Below the pieces are notes generated by a model. The model saw only the letters and a program-made list of their open reading frames with translations, searched no databases and had not been told where the DNA came from. A stretch of 64,000 nt of DNA from Leptolyngbya sp. PCC 6406 (GTDB lineage: Bacteria > Cyanobacteriota > Cyanobacteriia > Phormidesmidales > Phormidesmidaceae): positions 3,618,596 to 3,682,595 of the forward strand of contig NZ_KI913949.1 in assembly GCF_000332095.2 (NCBI RefSeq), in the 5' to 3' direction. The position numbers and the translations under genes are program-made. Numbering within the stretch: the stretch's first letter is position 1; each line of letters starts with the position of its first letter. Shown in pieces: positions 1-8,922 of the stretch.

Positions 1-938
1 GCCACTCCAATCGGGTTTGCCTTCGACTTTAGGCTAAACTCCACCTCCAGCCGATCCTTCTCGGCACAGAGAATAATGCCGATCGCAGGGTTATCATCCG
101 GGGCGCGTTCCTGATCATTCAGCACCTCCAGATAAAAATCCATCTTGCCCGCATACTCCGGACGAAAGCGTCCAGTTTTTAGCTCGATCGCCACCAAACA
201 CTTCAAAAAGCGATGATAAAACAGCAAATCGAGAAAATACTCGTTTTCCCCCAGAGTCAGCCGATACTGGCTGCCAATAAAGCAAAACCCATAGCCCAGC
301 TCAATCATAAAATCCTTCAGGCGGGCAATCAGGCTGCGCTCCAGATCCCGCTCGTGGATAGCCTGGGTTAACCCCAAAAACTCCAGGCTATATTGGCTCT
401 TAAGCGTTTCCTCCGCCTGCTCAGCCAGGTATTCTGGCAGCACCGCCGCAAAATTGTGGCTCTTGTCTTGCAGGCTCACCTCGTAGGCTCCTGCCTTGAT
501 TTGATTCAGCAGAACATTGCGCGTCCAGCCCAGACGAGCCGTGGCCTCCAGGTAATAGCGTCGGGCCGTCTCATCCTTAATCCGCTGCATAATCAGAATG
601 TTGTGCCCCCAAGGAATTTCTCCAACAAGCTGTTGGAGATTTGGCATTTGCTGATACTCCGTGTAGAACTGGCGAATCAGCCACAGATTCTGGGGAGAAA
701 AACCCCTCATTTCAGGAAACTCAGCTTTCAGGCCAGCCGACAGCCGTTCCACCACTGCCTTGCCCCAGCCCAACGCCGCCTGTCGCTCTACAATCAGTTG
801 TCCCAACGACCAATACAGCCCAATCAAAGACCGATTAACCGCCCGTGCAGCCCCAATCCGGCTTTGCACCACCTGGCTTTTGATCGCCTGCAAAAAGTCC
901 TGATAGGCTCTGTCTGAAGCTGGTTGAATGGTTCCCAT
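1..938 (-). CDS. DUF1016/YhcG-family PDDEXK nuclease, 3' end cut by window
   Basis: Reading from ATG at 938 down to base 1 gives about 312 residues with no stop, so the C-terminus lies outside the window. The N-terminal half (roughly residues 10-150) has the DUF1016_N helical pattern with YWSLGQLIVERQ and GWGKAVVERL. The C-terminal half carries a PDDEXK-type core: LDLLFYHRFLKCLVAIELK followed by GKMDFYLEVLND, which supply the acidic and lysine residues of the predicted nuclease site. Family members are often found in or next to type I restriction-modification operons, and here hsdM lies upstream on the same strand. A restriction or recombination-associated nuclease role is therefore likely but inferred. 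Long antisense reading frames over it are shadows. Confidence 0.85.
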   Translation of the reverse strand, partial: MGTIQPASDRAYQDFLQAIKSQVVQSRIGAARAVNRSLIGLYWSLGQLIVERQAALGWGKAVVERLSAGLKAEFPEMRGFSPQNLWLIRQFYTEYQQMPNLQQLVGEIPWGHNILIMQRIKDETARRYYLEATARLGWTRNVLLNQIKAGAYEVSLQDKSHNFAAVLPEYLAEQAEETLKSQYSLEFLGLTQAIHERDLERSLIARLKDFMIELGYGFCFIGSQYRLTLGENEYFLDLLFYHRFLKCLVAIELKTGRFRPEYAGKMDFYLEVLNDQERAPDDNPAIGIILCAEKDRLEVEFSLKSKANPIGV

Positions 939-1113
939 AAATTGCCCTGTTTCCCTTCCCTCAATAGCTTCGTCGATTGGTCAGATGCCTTCTGACCAAT
1001 CGAAACGTGAGGCCACAGCACTACCCCACCCTTATCTCAAAAATGTGCGACGTGTCGCACACATCAACCCCACCGCCCCCTTATTGTTCTATTCAGATCC
1101 TAGCCACCTTAAT

Positions 1114-1145
1114 AATTAATAATTGACAATTATCAATTATTAATT
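1114..1145. repeat. AT-rich near-palindromic repeat, copy 1
   Basis: A 32-bp almost perfect palindrome built of AATTATCAATTATTAATT-like arms. Its last 25 bases (1121-1145) are identical to bases 2620-2644 inside hsdM, in the same orientation, and a related sequence occurs at 28426-28452. Here it sits between the DUF1016 gene and the DUF2283 gene. It looks like a dispersed short intergenic repeat. Confidence 0.8.
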
Positions 1146-1189
1146 CCACTCCGACCCCATCTTTTTCAGGTGCTTCGCCACCCGGCTCG

Positions 1190-1402
1190 TTAGCTTGCCG
1201 TCTTTGCCGTCTCAATCACATAACTTATCGCCTGCGGATTATCCACCCGCTTTGATGCCGATAGCACCTCCAGCCCCACCACATTACCCGCTGCGTCATA
1301 GTCGAAGATGATTCCCGACTCATCCTCATCGCTTTCCGCAATAGGCACCTCCTGAAACAGGATGCGCAGCACATCCACCGCTGGGTCGTACACGATTTTC
1401 AT
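1190..1402 (-). CDS. DUF2283 domain small protein (antitoxin-like)
   Basis: A 70-residue protein starting MKIVYDPAVDVLRILF and containing GIIFDYDAAGNVVGLEVLSAS, which is the DUF2283 signature. The ATG at 1402 was chosen over an in-frame TTG at 1414 because it matches the family start and overlaps the upstream stop as ATGA, a classic translational-coupling arrangement. DUF2283 proteins are commonly paired with DUF4258 proteins, and the pair is regarded as toxin-antitoxin-like. This one is directly downstream of such a partner. The cellular target is unknown. Confidence 0.8.
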   Translation of the reverse strand: MKIVYDPAVDVLRILFQEVPIAESDEDESGIIFDYDAAGNVVGLEVLSASKRVDNPQAISYVIETAKTAS

Positions 1403-1686
1403 TCTGTTCTCCAATATTTCTGCACCTTGCTCGTGCGATATACCGTAATCACCACAGGCGGATCGATCTGCTCATCCACCACGACCCGAATTAAATAGAC
1501 CCTTTCCACTTCCCCCTCCTCAACTGGCATCTGGATAGAGCGAGACTGGTAAATAGTGCGATTCTCTTGACCCGCTACCACTTGCTCTGGGCCGTTCAAG
1601 ATGCTTTCTACAATCACACGATGGATATCACGCCGATCCATCTCCTGTAGGGCATGGTTCGAGAAGACATAGGAAGTCAATCCCAT
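1399..1686 (-). CDS. DUF4258 domain protein (putative RelE-like toxin)
   Basis: A 95-residue protein with the DUF4258 pattern: FSNHALQEMDRRDI near the N-terminus, then ILNGPEQVV, a central strand region, and a terminal VITVYRTSKVQKYW. DUF4258 belongs to the RelE/ParE-like fold group and typically forms a two-gene unit with DUF2283. It overlaps hsdM by 10 bp at its 5' end and the DUF2283 gene by 4 bp at its 3' end, so the three are probably one transcript. Toxin activity is inferred from family and context only. Confidence 0.75.
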   Translation of the reverse strand: MGLTSYVFSNHALQEMDRRDIHRVIVESILNGPEQVVAGQENRTIYQSRSIQMPVEEGEVERVYLIRVVVDEQIDPPVVITVYRTSKVQKYWRTE

Positions 1687-4106
1687 ACCAACCCCATCTT
1701 CTTCAGGTGCTCCTCCACCCGGCTCGATAGCCCCTCCACCGTCTGCACCAGTTCCGGCAGCGGCTCCGCGTAGCGCTCCTCCAAATCCTTCACCCGGTTC
1801 GCCAACTGCTGCGTCACCCGCTCAATCTCCGCCGCCACGGCCCCCTTCAGCGTGGCCTGCCACTTGTCCTCCACCACCAGGGCTTTAATCTCCGCCTCGC
1901 TCAGCTTCGAGTACTGACCAAACACCGCTTTATCCAGCGCTTCGGTAGCGGCCTTCACCGCCTTCTTCATCGCCGCCTCCTGGTCAAACAGCTTTAGCAC
2001 CTCTGTCAGCACCTCCCGTTCTTCGGCAGCGTTGGGGTCGCGCTTAACCTCTCTTAGCCGGGCGGTGGCGGTGGCCTTGGTCACCTTGCCCGCGTCGGTC
2101 TGGGCCTCAGCTAATACCCCCTCCTCGCCGCCGTGCTCCTCCATCAGCGATTCCAGCTCCTGGCTCATGCCATCCAGGTCAGCCTGGAGTTCATCAATGT
2201 GGGCCTGCTTGTCGGCAAAGTACCGCGCCACCACCAGCCCCGGCGGTATCAGGTCGGCCCTGTACTTCTGCTTACCGATGATCAGATCCGGCGTTTCCTT
2301 CAGCTTTTCGCCCTTGACTACCACCAGCTCCCGCAGGGTCTTGCCCGCCGCCCAGCCATCCTGCACCAGCACATAGACATCGTCTTGCAGAGTCTCCGCC
2401 CAGTAGTCCATCAAAATTTGGTAGATGTCGTAGCGGTCTAACAGATCGGCCTCAGTAAAGCGGTGCAGCAAATCCTCCGAGAGCGTCGTGATCAGCGCCT
2501 TAGGCTTGTCGCCAATCGCAATCCCCATCAGCGCCTCCCGGTGGGCCTCATACCAGGCCGTGTAGAGCGCCAAACTCCGCTCCGCAAAGGCCGTAAATTC
2601 TGGATGACTCTTAATTATCAATTGACAATTATCAATTATTAATTGCGAATACCCCTCTCGCTCCGGCGCAAACAGATCCGCCCTCAGCTTCGGAAACACC
2701 CGCCAGTAGGCCCCCAGGGCATCCAGATCCCCATTGGGAATGCCGCCCCTGAGGTGGGCCGCCAAGTCGTGGAGGTCTTCTGGCTCGCTGGCGTCGATGT
2801 AGCGGGGGATGTTGAGGTTGTAGTCATTTTTCTCGATCTCCGCCAGGGGCACCAGGCGGCTGTAGCGCCCTAGCTCACTCTGGTGGTTAAACACATCCAC
2901 AATTTTGTGAATATCCTGGCTGCGCAGGCGGTTCTTGTTGCCGTCTTTCATCAAGCCCCGGCTGGCATCGACCATAAACAGGGCCGATCGCGCTGCCGCC
3001 CCCGCCTTATCCAGCACCAAAATGCAGGCCGGAATGCCGGTGCCGTAGAACAGGTTGGCGGGCAGACCGATGATGCCCTTGATGTAGCCCTGGCGCACCA
3101 GCGCCCGCCGAATCGTGGCCTCGGCATTACCGCGAAACAGCACCCCATGGGGCAAAATCACCGCCGCCTTGCCCGTACTGTTCAGCGACTTGAGGATGTG
3201 CAGCAAAAAGGCATAGTCGCCGTTTTTGTCCGGTGGTGCGCCGTATTCAAACCGCCCGTAGGGGTCTTCGGCCACATTCACCCCATTGCTCCACGACTTG
3301 TAGGAAAAGGGCGGATTTGCCACCGCAAAGTCAAAGGTCTTGAGGCTGCCGTCGTCGTTTTTCCAGTAGGGGTCTGAGAGGGTGTTGCCCCGCCAGATCT
3401 CGTGGCTGGGGTAGTTGTGCATAAACATATTCATCCGCGCCAAGGCCCAGGTGGAGTTATCCATCTCTTGGCCGTAGATGGTGAGGCCACGCGGGGCCAC
3501 GTCCGCCACCTTCAGCAGCAGCGACCCTGAGCCGCAGGTGGGGTCATAGACGGTTTCATCCTGGCGGGTCTCGGCGGTGATGCCCACCACCTGGGCCAAA
3601 ATCCGCGACACCTCGGCGGGGGTGTAGAACTGGCCCTTGCTCTTGCCCGACTCGGTGGCAAAGTGGCGCATCAGGTACTCGTAGGCATCGCCCAGCAAAT
3701 CATCGCCCTCGGCCCGGTTGGCGCTCAGATCTAGCCCCGCAAAAATGCCCACCAGGTTCGAGAGGCGATCCACCATCTCTTTGCCCCGACCCAGCTTGTC
3801 TTCGTTGTTGAAGTCGGCCACGTCGATCACGCCCTTGAGGTCGTTCTCTTCCGCCAGGGCGCTGATGATTTTGTTAATGCGATCGCCGATCTCTTTATTG
3901 CCCTTCAGCGCCACCATGTCCTGAAACGAGCCGCCCTCGGGCACCACAATGTCGGCGTAGGGGTCGCCGCCATATTTGTCGGAGACGTACTTCATGAACA
4001 GCAGGGTCAGCACATAGTCTTTGTACTGGCTGGCATCCATGCCGCCGCGCAGTTCGTCGCAACTGGCCCACAGGGAGCTATAGAGAGCAGTTTTTTTAAC
4101 GGCCAT
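1677..4106 (-). CDS. hsdM: Type I restriction-modification system methyltransferase subunit HsdM
   Basis: An 809-residue N6-adenine DNA methylase. Residues 8-150 form the HsdM N-terminal helical domain (LWASCDELRGGMDASQYKDYVLTLLF is the start of that region). Then come QFYTP near 159, the AdoMet-binding DPTCGSGSLLL near 188, and the catalytic NPPF at 264-267. It would methylate adenine in the target site as part of an M2S complex. The family is usually about 500-550 residues; the extra 250 residues at the C-terminus are charged and predicted coiled-coil (helical repeats around 620-800). No hsdS or hsdR is visible in the window; they may lie beyond base 1. About 12 residues near 488-500 are encoded by an inserted AT-rich repeat (see the repeat at 2611-2644). 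Confidence 0.93.
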   Translation of the reverse strand: MAVKKTALYSSLWASCDELRGGMDASQYKDYVLTLLFMKYVSDKYGGDPYADIVVPEGGSFQDMVALKGNKEIGDRINKIISALAEENDLKGVIDVADFNNEDKLGRGKEMVDRLSNLVGIFAGLDLSANRAEGDDLLGDAYEYLMRHFATESGKSKGQFYTPAEVSRILAQVVGITAETRQDETVYDPTCGSGSLLLKVADVAPRGLTIYGQEMDNSTWALARMNMFMHNYPSHEIWRGNTLSDPYWKNDDGSLKTFDFAVANPPFSYKSWSNGVNVAEDPYGRFEYGAPPDKNGDYAFLLHILKSLNSTGKAAVILPHGVLFRGNAEATIRRALVRQGYIKGIIGLPANLFYGTGIPACILVLDKAGAAARSALFMVDASRGLMKDGNKNRLRSQDIHKIVDVFNHQSELGRYSRLVPLAEIEKNDYNLNIPRYIDASEPEDLHDLAAHLRGGIPNGDLDALGAYWRVFPKLRADLFAPEREGYSQLIIDNCQLIIKSHPEFTAFAERSLALYTAWYEAHREALMGIAIGDKPKALITTLSEDLLHRFTEADLLDRYDIYQILMDYWAETLQDDVYVLVQDGWAAGKTLRELVVVKGEKLKETPDLIIGKQKYRADLIPPGLVVARYFADKQAHIDELQADLDGMSQELESLMEEHGGEEGVLAEAQTDAGKVTKATATARLREVKRDPNAAEEREVLTEVLKLFDQEAAMKKAVKAATEALDKAVFGQYSKLSEAEIKALVVEDKWQATLKGAVAAEIERVTQQLANRVKDLEERYAEPLPELVQTVEGLSSRVEEHLKKMGLVWD
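2611..2644. repeat. AT-rich repeat, copy 2, inserted in frame within hsdM
   Basis: Shares 25 identical bases with the intergenic copy at 1121-1145. Read through on the minus strand it encodes SQLIIDNCQLIIK inside HsdM without breaking the frame. It falls between the methylase domain region and the C-terminal helical region, a place where a linker insertion would be tolerated. Confidence 0.85.
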
Positions 4107-4261
4107 TCAGAGTCTTACGATGGGATAGGGCGAAGTCGAGTGAGGAAAAGCGGTGGAGAATGGGTTGCAGGTGAACGAAGCTGTAACCGCCCCATAACCC
4201 AGAATCTGGCTTGGATTGTCCACAGCCCCTAGTATCCCCTAGGGAAAGGGTATAAGAGACG

Positions 4262-7258
4262 ATGGCAGCACAGCACCAGCCGATTTGGACGTTACCTGTT
4301 GAGGCGGTCTATGAATCGCTGACCACTACGCCCCAAGGTCTCTCTAGCCTAGAGGCGGCTCAGCGCCTAGCGCAATTTGGGGCCAATGAGCTGCCTACGC
4401 CGATCCGCCGCCCCCTGTGGCTAAAGTTTACCGATCAGCTCACTCACTTTATGGCGCTGCTGCTGTGGGTGGCGGGCAGCTTGGCCTTTGTGGCCCGCAC
4501 TCCGGCCCTAGGCTGGGCCGTCTGGGCGGTGATTTTAATCAACGCCATCTTTAGCTTTTGGCAAGAGTTTCAGGCTGAGCGGGCACTGGCGGCGCTGAAG
4601 CAAGTACTGCCCATGCAGGTCAAGGGCTACCGCGATCGCACCCTCCAGCAACTGCCAGCGCGGGAGCTGGTGCGGGGCGACGTAATAGAGCTGGAGGAGG
4701 GCGATCGCATTTCTGCCGATGCCCGCCTCGTATCGGCGGAAAACTTTTCCGCCGATGTCTCGGTGCTCACCGGCGAATCGCTGCCCGTGGCCCGCAATGC
4801 GCATCCCGTGCGGCTGCGGCAGGCGGTGGCGATGCGGGCGGGCAAACCCTTGCCTCGCCCTGGCGAGCACCCCCTGCAAGAGGCGGTTAACCCAGCCGAA
4901 ATTGCCAACCTGGTACTGGCGGGGGGTACCGTGGCGGCGGGTCGGGCGGTGGCCGTGGTCTATGCCACCGGAGCCCAGACCGAATTTGGCCAGGTGGCCC
5001 ACCTCACCGCCGTGGTCAAACGAGAGCCCAGCACCCTCGAAATTCAGGTGGCGCGGATCGTGCGGATCATCACCGCGATCGCCATCACCATGGGCATTCT
5101 CGTGTTTTTGCTCAGCTACCTGCTGATCGGCATGGAGGTGACGGAGAGTTTCATTTTTGCGATCGGCATTATTGTCGCCAACGTGCCCGAGGGGCTGCTG
5201 CCCACAGTCACCCTGGCCCTGGCCCTGGGGGTGCAGCGCATGGCCAAGCAAAACGCCCTGGTACGGCGGCTGTCTGCGGTCGAAACCCTGAGCGCTACCT
5301 CGGTGATCTGCACCGACAAAACCGGCACCCTGACCAAAAACGAAATGACGGTGCGCTACCTCTGGGTGCCCTGGCAACCCGAGTCCGCCAGGGCCGAAGG
5401 CCATCCTCCGGTCGGCACCCCGGAGATTTCGTCCCCCCTGATCGAGGTGACGGGGGTGGGCTACGACCCCACCGCTGGCACCGTGCGCCTGCCTGCCAAT
5501 CTCACCGCCGCATGGCAGGTGCGTCTGCTGCTTATTGGTGCCTGCCTATGCTCCAATGCCCGACTGGTGCACCCTTCCCCTAGCCGCTGGCAAGAGATTG
5601 GCGACCCCACCGAAGCGGCCTTGCTGGTGGCCGCCGCCAAGGGCGAACTCGACTTGGCCGCGCTGCAACACCAGTTTCCCCGCCTGCGAGAAGTGCCCTT
5701 CGACTCTCGTCGCCGCATGATGACCGTGGTGCTCGACTGGCGATCTGCCGACCTGTGGACCGATGCCCTGCCCCAGGTGGCGATCACCAAGGGTGCCCCC
5801 CTGGAGGTGCTGCGCCACTGCCAGTGGATTTTGCACGACGGTAGGGTGCAGGCTTTGACCAAGACCGAGGGAGATACTGTGATTGCCGCCAATGATGGGC
5901 TGGCCAGCCAAGGCTTTCGGGTGCTGGGGCTGGCGGCCCGACGGGGCGATCAGGCATTTTTGACCCTGCCTACCCAAGATCTAGAGCAAGAGCTGATTTT
6001 CATCGGGCTGGTGGCCATGTTTGACCCGCCCCGAGATGGCATCGCTGAGGCGATCGCCCAGTGCCATAGCGCTGGCATCAAAGTCACCATGGTAACCGGG
6101 GACTATGGGCTCACCGCCGAGGCGATCGCCCGCAAAATTGGACTGGTGGGCAACGGCACCAGTAACTCCCACGATCGGGTGCGGGTGGTGACGGGCGACG
6201 GCATGGGACACCTGTCTGATGCCCAACTGCGCCAGGTGTTGACCTATCGCTCATCGCTGGTGTTTGCCCGCATGTCACCTGAGCACAAGTTGCGCCTAGT
6301 GCAGACCTACAAAGCCATGGGCGAAATCGTCGCCGTGACGGGGGATGGCGTCAACGATGCCCCGGCCCTGCGTGCCGCCCACGTGGGCATTGCCATGGGC
6401 CAAAACGGCACCGATGTGGCCCGAGAAGCCGCCGATATTGTGCTCACTGACGACAACTTTGCCACTATTGTCAGTGCCATTGAGCAGGGGCGCGCCATCT
6501 ATCAAAATATCCGCAAGTTCATGACCTATATTCTGGCCTCTAACACCCCAGAGATCACGCCCTTTTTGGCCATGGCGGTGTTCAAAATTCCGCCAGCGCT
6601 GACCATTTTGCAAATTCTGGCGGTGGACTTGGGCACCGACATGGTGCCCGCCCTGGCCCTAGGGGCAGAACCACCAGAAACCGGCCTGATGAGCCGCCCC
6701 CCCCGCCCTAAAAATGCTTTTCTGCTGGACCGATCCCTGCTGTTGAGGGCCTACGGGTTCCTCGGGGTCATAGAAGCCGTGCTGTCAATGCTGGGGTTTG
6801 CCGTGGTTTGGTGGAGCCATGGCTATGGTCTAGCTGACTTGCAAGCGGTGACACCCATGATTTTGGCCCGTACTGCTGACCCTGCGGTAACGGCGATCTA
6901 TGGGCAGGCCACGACGATGGCCCTGGCGGCGATCGCCGCCTGCCAAATTGGTAACCTGTTTGCCTGCCGATCTGAATGGGTTTCGGCCTTTCGCCTCCAA
7001 TGGTTTAATAACCGCCTGCTGTGGATTGGCATCGGGGTCGAAGGCATCACGCTCCTGGTTTTGATCTACGTCCCGTTGTTGAGGGATGTGTTTACCACCG
7101 CCCCCCTCACTCGCTGGCAGGGGTTGCTGTTGCTCACTTGCCCCCCGCTCGTGCTGGGGGCTGAAGAGCTGCGAAAAGCGGTGTTTCGCACGCCCAGAAA
7201 CGGTTCGACTAGGCGATCGCAACCTGACGCTTTTACAACAAGCCCCGGTAGCGAATGA
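4262..7258 (+). CDS. P2-type cation-transporting ATPase (Na+/K+-ATPase-like)
   Basis: A 998-residue P-type ATPase of the plasma membrane. Visible motifs are: N-terminal cation_ATPase_N region; actuator loop TGES near 169; M4 NVPEGLLPTVTLALALG near 305-325; phosphorylation site DKTGTLT near 351; MVTGDYGLTAEAIA; TGDGVNDAP near 693; and six C-terminal membrane segments. The M4 motif NVPEGLLPTVT resembles the P2C (Na+/K+ and H+/K+) group more than the SERCA-type AAIPEGLP, so Na+ or another monovalent ion is a reasonable substrate guess. Its 3' end overlaps the convergent mrpB by 26 bp. The adjacent genes all handle Na+ or H+, which fits a role in Na+ extrusion. Ion specificity is not proven by sequence. 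Confidence 0.92.
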   Translation: MAAQHQPIWTLPVEAVYESLTTTPQGLSSLEAAQRLAQFGANELPTPIRRPLWLKFTDQLTHFMALLLWVAGSLAFVARTPALGWAVWAVILINAIFSFWQEFQAERALAALKQVLPMQVKGYRDRTLQQLPARELVRGDVIELEEGDRISADARLVSAENFSADVSVLTGESLPVARNAHPVRLRQAVAMRAGKPLPRPGEHPLQEAVNPAEIANLVLAGGTVAAGRAVAVVYATGAQTEFGQVAHLTAVVKREPSTLEIQVARIVRIITAIAITMGILVFLLSYLLIGMEVTESFIFAIGIIVANVPEGLLPTVTLALALGVQRMAKQNALVRRLSAVETLSATSVICTDKTGTLTKNEMTVRYLWVPWQPESARAEGHPPVGTPEISSPLIEVTGVGYDPTAGTVRLPANLTAAWQVRLLLIGACLCSNARLVHPSPSRWQEIGDPTEAALLVAAAKGELDLAALQHQFPRLREVPFDSRRRMMTVVLDWRSADLWTDALPQVAITKGAPLEVLRHCQWILHDGRVQALTKTEGDTVIAANDGLASQGFRVLGLAARRGDQAFLTLPTQDLEQELIFIGLVAMFDPPRDGIAEAIAQCHSAGIKVTMVTGDYGLTAEAIARKIGLVGNGTSNSHDRVRVVTGDGMGHLSDAQLRQVLTYRSSLVFARMSPEHKLRLVQTYKAMGEIVAVTGDGVNDAPALRAAHVGIAMGQNGTDVAREAADIVLTDDNFATIVSAIEQGRAIYQNIRKFMTYILASNTPEITPFLAMAVFKIPPALTILQILAVDLGTDMVPALALGAEPPETGLMSRPPRPKNAFLLDRSLLLRAYGFLGVIEAVLSMLGFAVVWWSHGYGLADLQAVTPMILARTADPAVTAIYGQATTMALAAIAACQIGNLFACRSEWVSAFRLQWFNNRLLWIGIGVEGITLLVLIYVPLLRDVFTTAPLTRWQGLLLLTCPPLVLGAEELRKAVFRTPRNGSTRRSQPDAFTTSPGSE

Positions 7259-7907
7259 AAATCAAAATTGCGGCCCAGGAGCCTAGGGCTACCTTCACTG
7301 CCACCAATAGATTGAGCACGGGAATCCAACCGCCACTGACTAAGGTGCCGAGAGTCCCCAAGGGCAACGCCACCCCCAACAAGCTCAACCCGGCCACGGC
7401 CAGAAAGATCAATACCGATACCTTTTCAATCGCCGCCGCTCGCCACCGTTGATACCGAGCCTCCATCAAGGTTGAAGAGGACGTAATGGCCACCAGACCA
7501 ATGGCTGTCCCCCCGGCCACCCCCGCCGCAAAGCCGCCGCCGGGACTCAGATGCCCCCGAATCGCCAGCTCAATACTGATCAGGGCTGCAATCGTAGCCC
7601 CTAACCGGGCCAGCACAATCGAGGGGTGATCCGTGAACTGGTAGATCACCGTTGAGGGTTGCTCATCCGCCAACAGAAACCGCACCCCCATGATCGCCAG
7701 GGTAAATACCACCACCTCAAAAATAGTGTCGTAGAGGCGATTGCGAAAGATAATCCCCGAAACCGCATTGGGGACCCCCGTGTCCTGTAGTACCCGCTCT
7801 ACCACGGACAACTCGGCGGCTTCCCAGACGATACCGGGCAAAATCACCATCTTTAAATAGAAAGCAATTCCGGCTGCGACATAAATCCATTTCATTGACG
7901 GATTCAT
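7233..7907 (-). CDS. mrpB: Na+/H+ antiporter subunit MrpB (MnhB domain)
   Basis: A 224-residue membrane protein with the MnhB signature RGHLSPGGGFAAGVAGGTAIGL near 125-145 and several hydrophobic segments. The N-terminal third (YAAG.. to DTIFEVVVFTLAIMGV) resembles the end of MrpA-type subunits, so it may cover more than canonical MrpB, which is about 140 residues. It is the last gene of the mrp cluster and is coupled to the DUF4040 gene by an ATGA overlap. It would form part of the membrane Mrp complex that exchanges Na+ for H+. Confidence 0.88.
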   Translation of the reverse strand: MNPSMKWIYVAAGIAFYLKMVILPGIVWEAAELSVVERVLQDTGVPNAVSGIIFRNRLYDTIFEVVVFTLAIMGVRFLLADEQPSTVIYQFTDHPSIVLARLGATIAALISIELAIRGHLSPGGGFAAGVAGGTAIGLVAITSSSTLMEARYQRWRAAAIEKVSVLIFLAVAGLSLLGVALPLGTLGTLVSGGWIPVLNLLVAVKVALGSWAAILIFIRYRGLL

Positions 7908-8536
7908 GGGGATGTTACCTCCATTGAGGGTGTTATTGCTGTAGCCCCCGCCGGATCAATCCAATCAAGTTGGGCCAATTCCGACGGCAGTGCCCCCAGG
8001 AGGTGATAAACGCGGCGACCCCGGACTTTCAAGACATAGGTGCTGTTGGCTTCTAGGGCGACTTCCCGGCAGAGCACATGGATATCTTTGGCCTGAAGGG
8101 CCGCTGCCAGCGCTTCTGAGGTGGGGTAGGGCACCAGTTCTAACCGCATGTGGAAGGGCCGAATCACATCCCTAATTCGGTTTAAGAGCTGGGACCACTG
8201 GGGGGAGGGCACCTCGGCTACTGGGGCTAAAATACCCAACCGCAGACTTAGGGAAGACCGCACTGCGATCGCATAGAGGGTAATGGACAGCATCGTGCCC
8301 ACTAAGGCTTCCGTCAGAGCCACATCCGCCGCCCCCATCAGGGCATACACCAGGGCCGCCACCGCTCCCAGAATGCCCCGAATCACCAAAGCGTGGTAAG
8401 GATTGACTTGAGTCACAACCATCCCCGCTGTCAAAGGCAACAGCAGGGCAATGACTATCCCGTAACCGTCCATATTCGCCTCCGAGATCACCAGTCCCAA
8501 GGGGGAAGCTGCCATCATGGCCGTTACCATTGCCAT
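7904..8536 (-). CDS. DUF4040 domain Mrp/Mbh-type subunit (MrpA C-terminal-like)
   Basis: A 210-residue protein. Residues 15-95 contain hydrophobic segments with the DUF4040 pattern LVIRGILGAVAALVYALMGAADVALTEALVGTMLSITLYAIA. That domain is found at the C-terminus of full-length MrpA and as a separate subunit in Mbh-type complexes. The rest is soluble. The large NuoL-like part of MrpA is absent, so here this module exists as a stand-alone subunit. The start overlaps the end of mrpG by 13 bp, and its end overlaps mrpB as ATGA. Confidence 0.82.
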   Translation of the reverse strand: MAMVTAMMAASPLGLVISEANMDGYGIVIALLLPLTAGMVVTQVNPYHALVIRGILGAVAALVYALMGAADVALTEALVGTMLSITLYAIAVRSSLSLRLGILAPVAEVPSPQWSQLLNRIRDVIRPFHMRLELVPYPTSEALAAALQAKDIHVLCREVALEANSTYVLKVRGRRVYHLLGALPSELAQLDWIDPAGATAITPSMEVTSP

Positions 8537-8883
8537 GGGTGATCCTCCGGGGTAGCCTGTCCCAACCGCTGAGCCGGTTGATCAGGGTCATGGGTTGTGT
8601 TTTCGCTAGAGCAGTAGGCGAGCACATAGCCCAGCACCGTATTCCAAATCCCTAAAGAAATCAGGGCCAGTACCAGCAGCGGCCATTCCTGGGGAATTTT
8701 GAGCAACAGCCCCAATACAATGGCCATCGAGCCTAGGGTGTCCGACACCGATAAACTATGGAGTTTGTACAACACAGAGCGATGGCCCAATAGGGGCAGC
8801 GTGCCCCAGAACCAAAACACTACCCCTAGGAGCATCAGGGCATAGCTAAAACCATTCAACCAAGTTGGCGAATTAGACAGCAT
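8524..8883 (-). CDS. mrpG: Na+/H+ antiporter subunit MrpG
   Basis: A 119-residue protein with three hydrophobic segments and the PhaG/MnhG pattern FWFWGTLPLLGHRSVLYKLHSLSVSDTLGSMAIVLGLLL. The length matches the family (about 110-120). It sits between mrpF and the DUF4040 gene in the mrp cluster. The C-terminal 30 residues are polar and variable. Confidence 0.88.
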   Translation of the reverse strand: MLSNSPTWLNGFSYALMLLGVVFWFWGTLPLLGHRSVLYKLHSLSVSDTLGSMAIVLGLLLKIPQEWPLLVLALISLGIWNTVLGYVLAYCSSENTTHDPDQPAQRLGQATPEDHPWQW

Positions 8884-8922
8884 AGACGTAGGTAAGCAAG
8901 TCAGTAAAAAAGAAAGAAATTT

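Noticed and set aside
393-917. Plus-strand 174-codon frame
   Set aside because: Exactly antisense to the DUF1016 coding region; no family pattern. The minus frame has clear PDDEXK motifs.
4535-5404. Minus-strand 289-codon frame within the P-type ATPase
   Set aside because: Gly/His-rich shadow of a GC-rich gene; the plus frame has all ATPase motifs.
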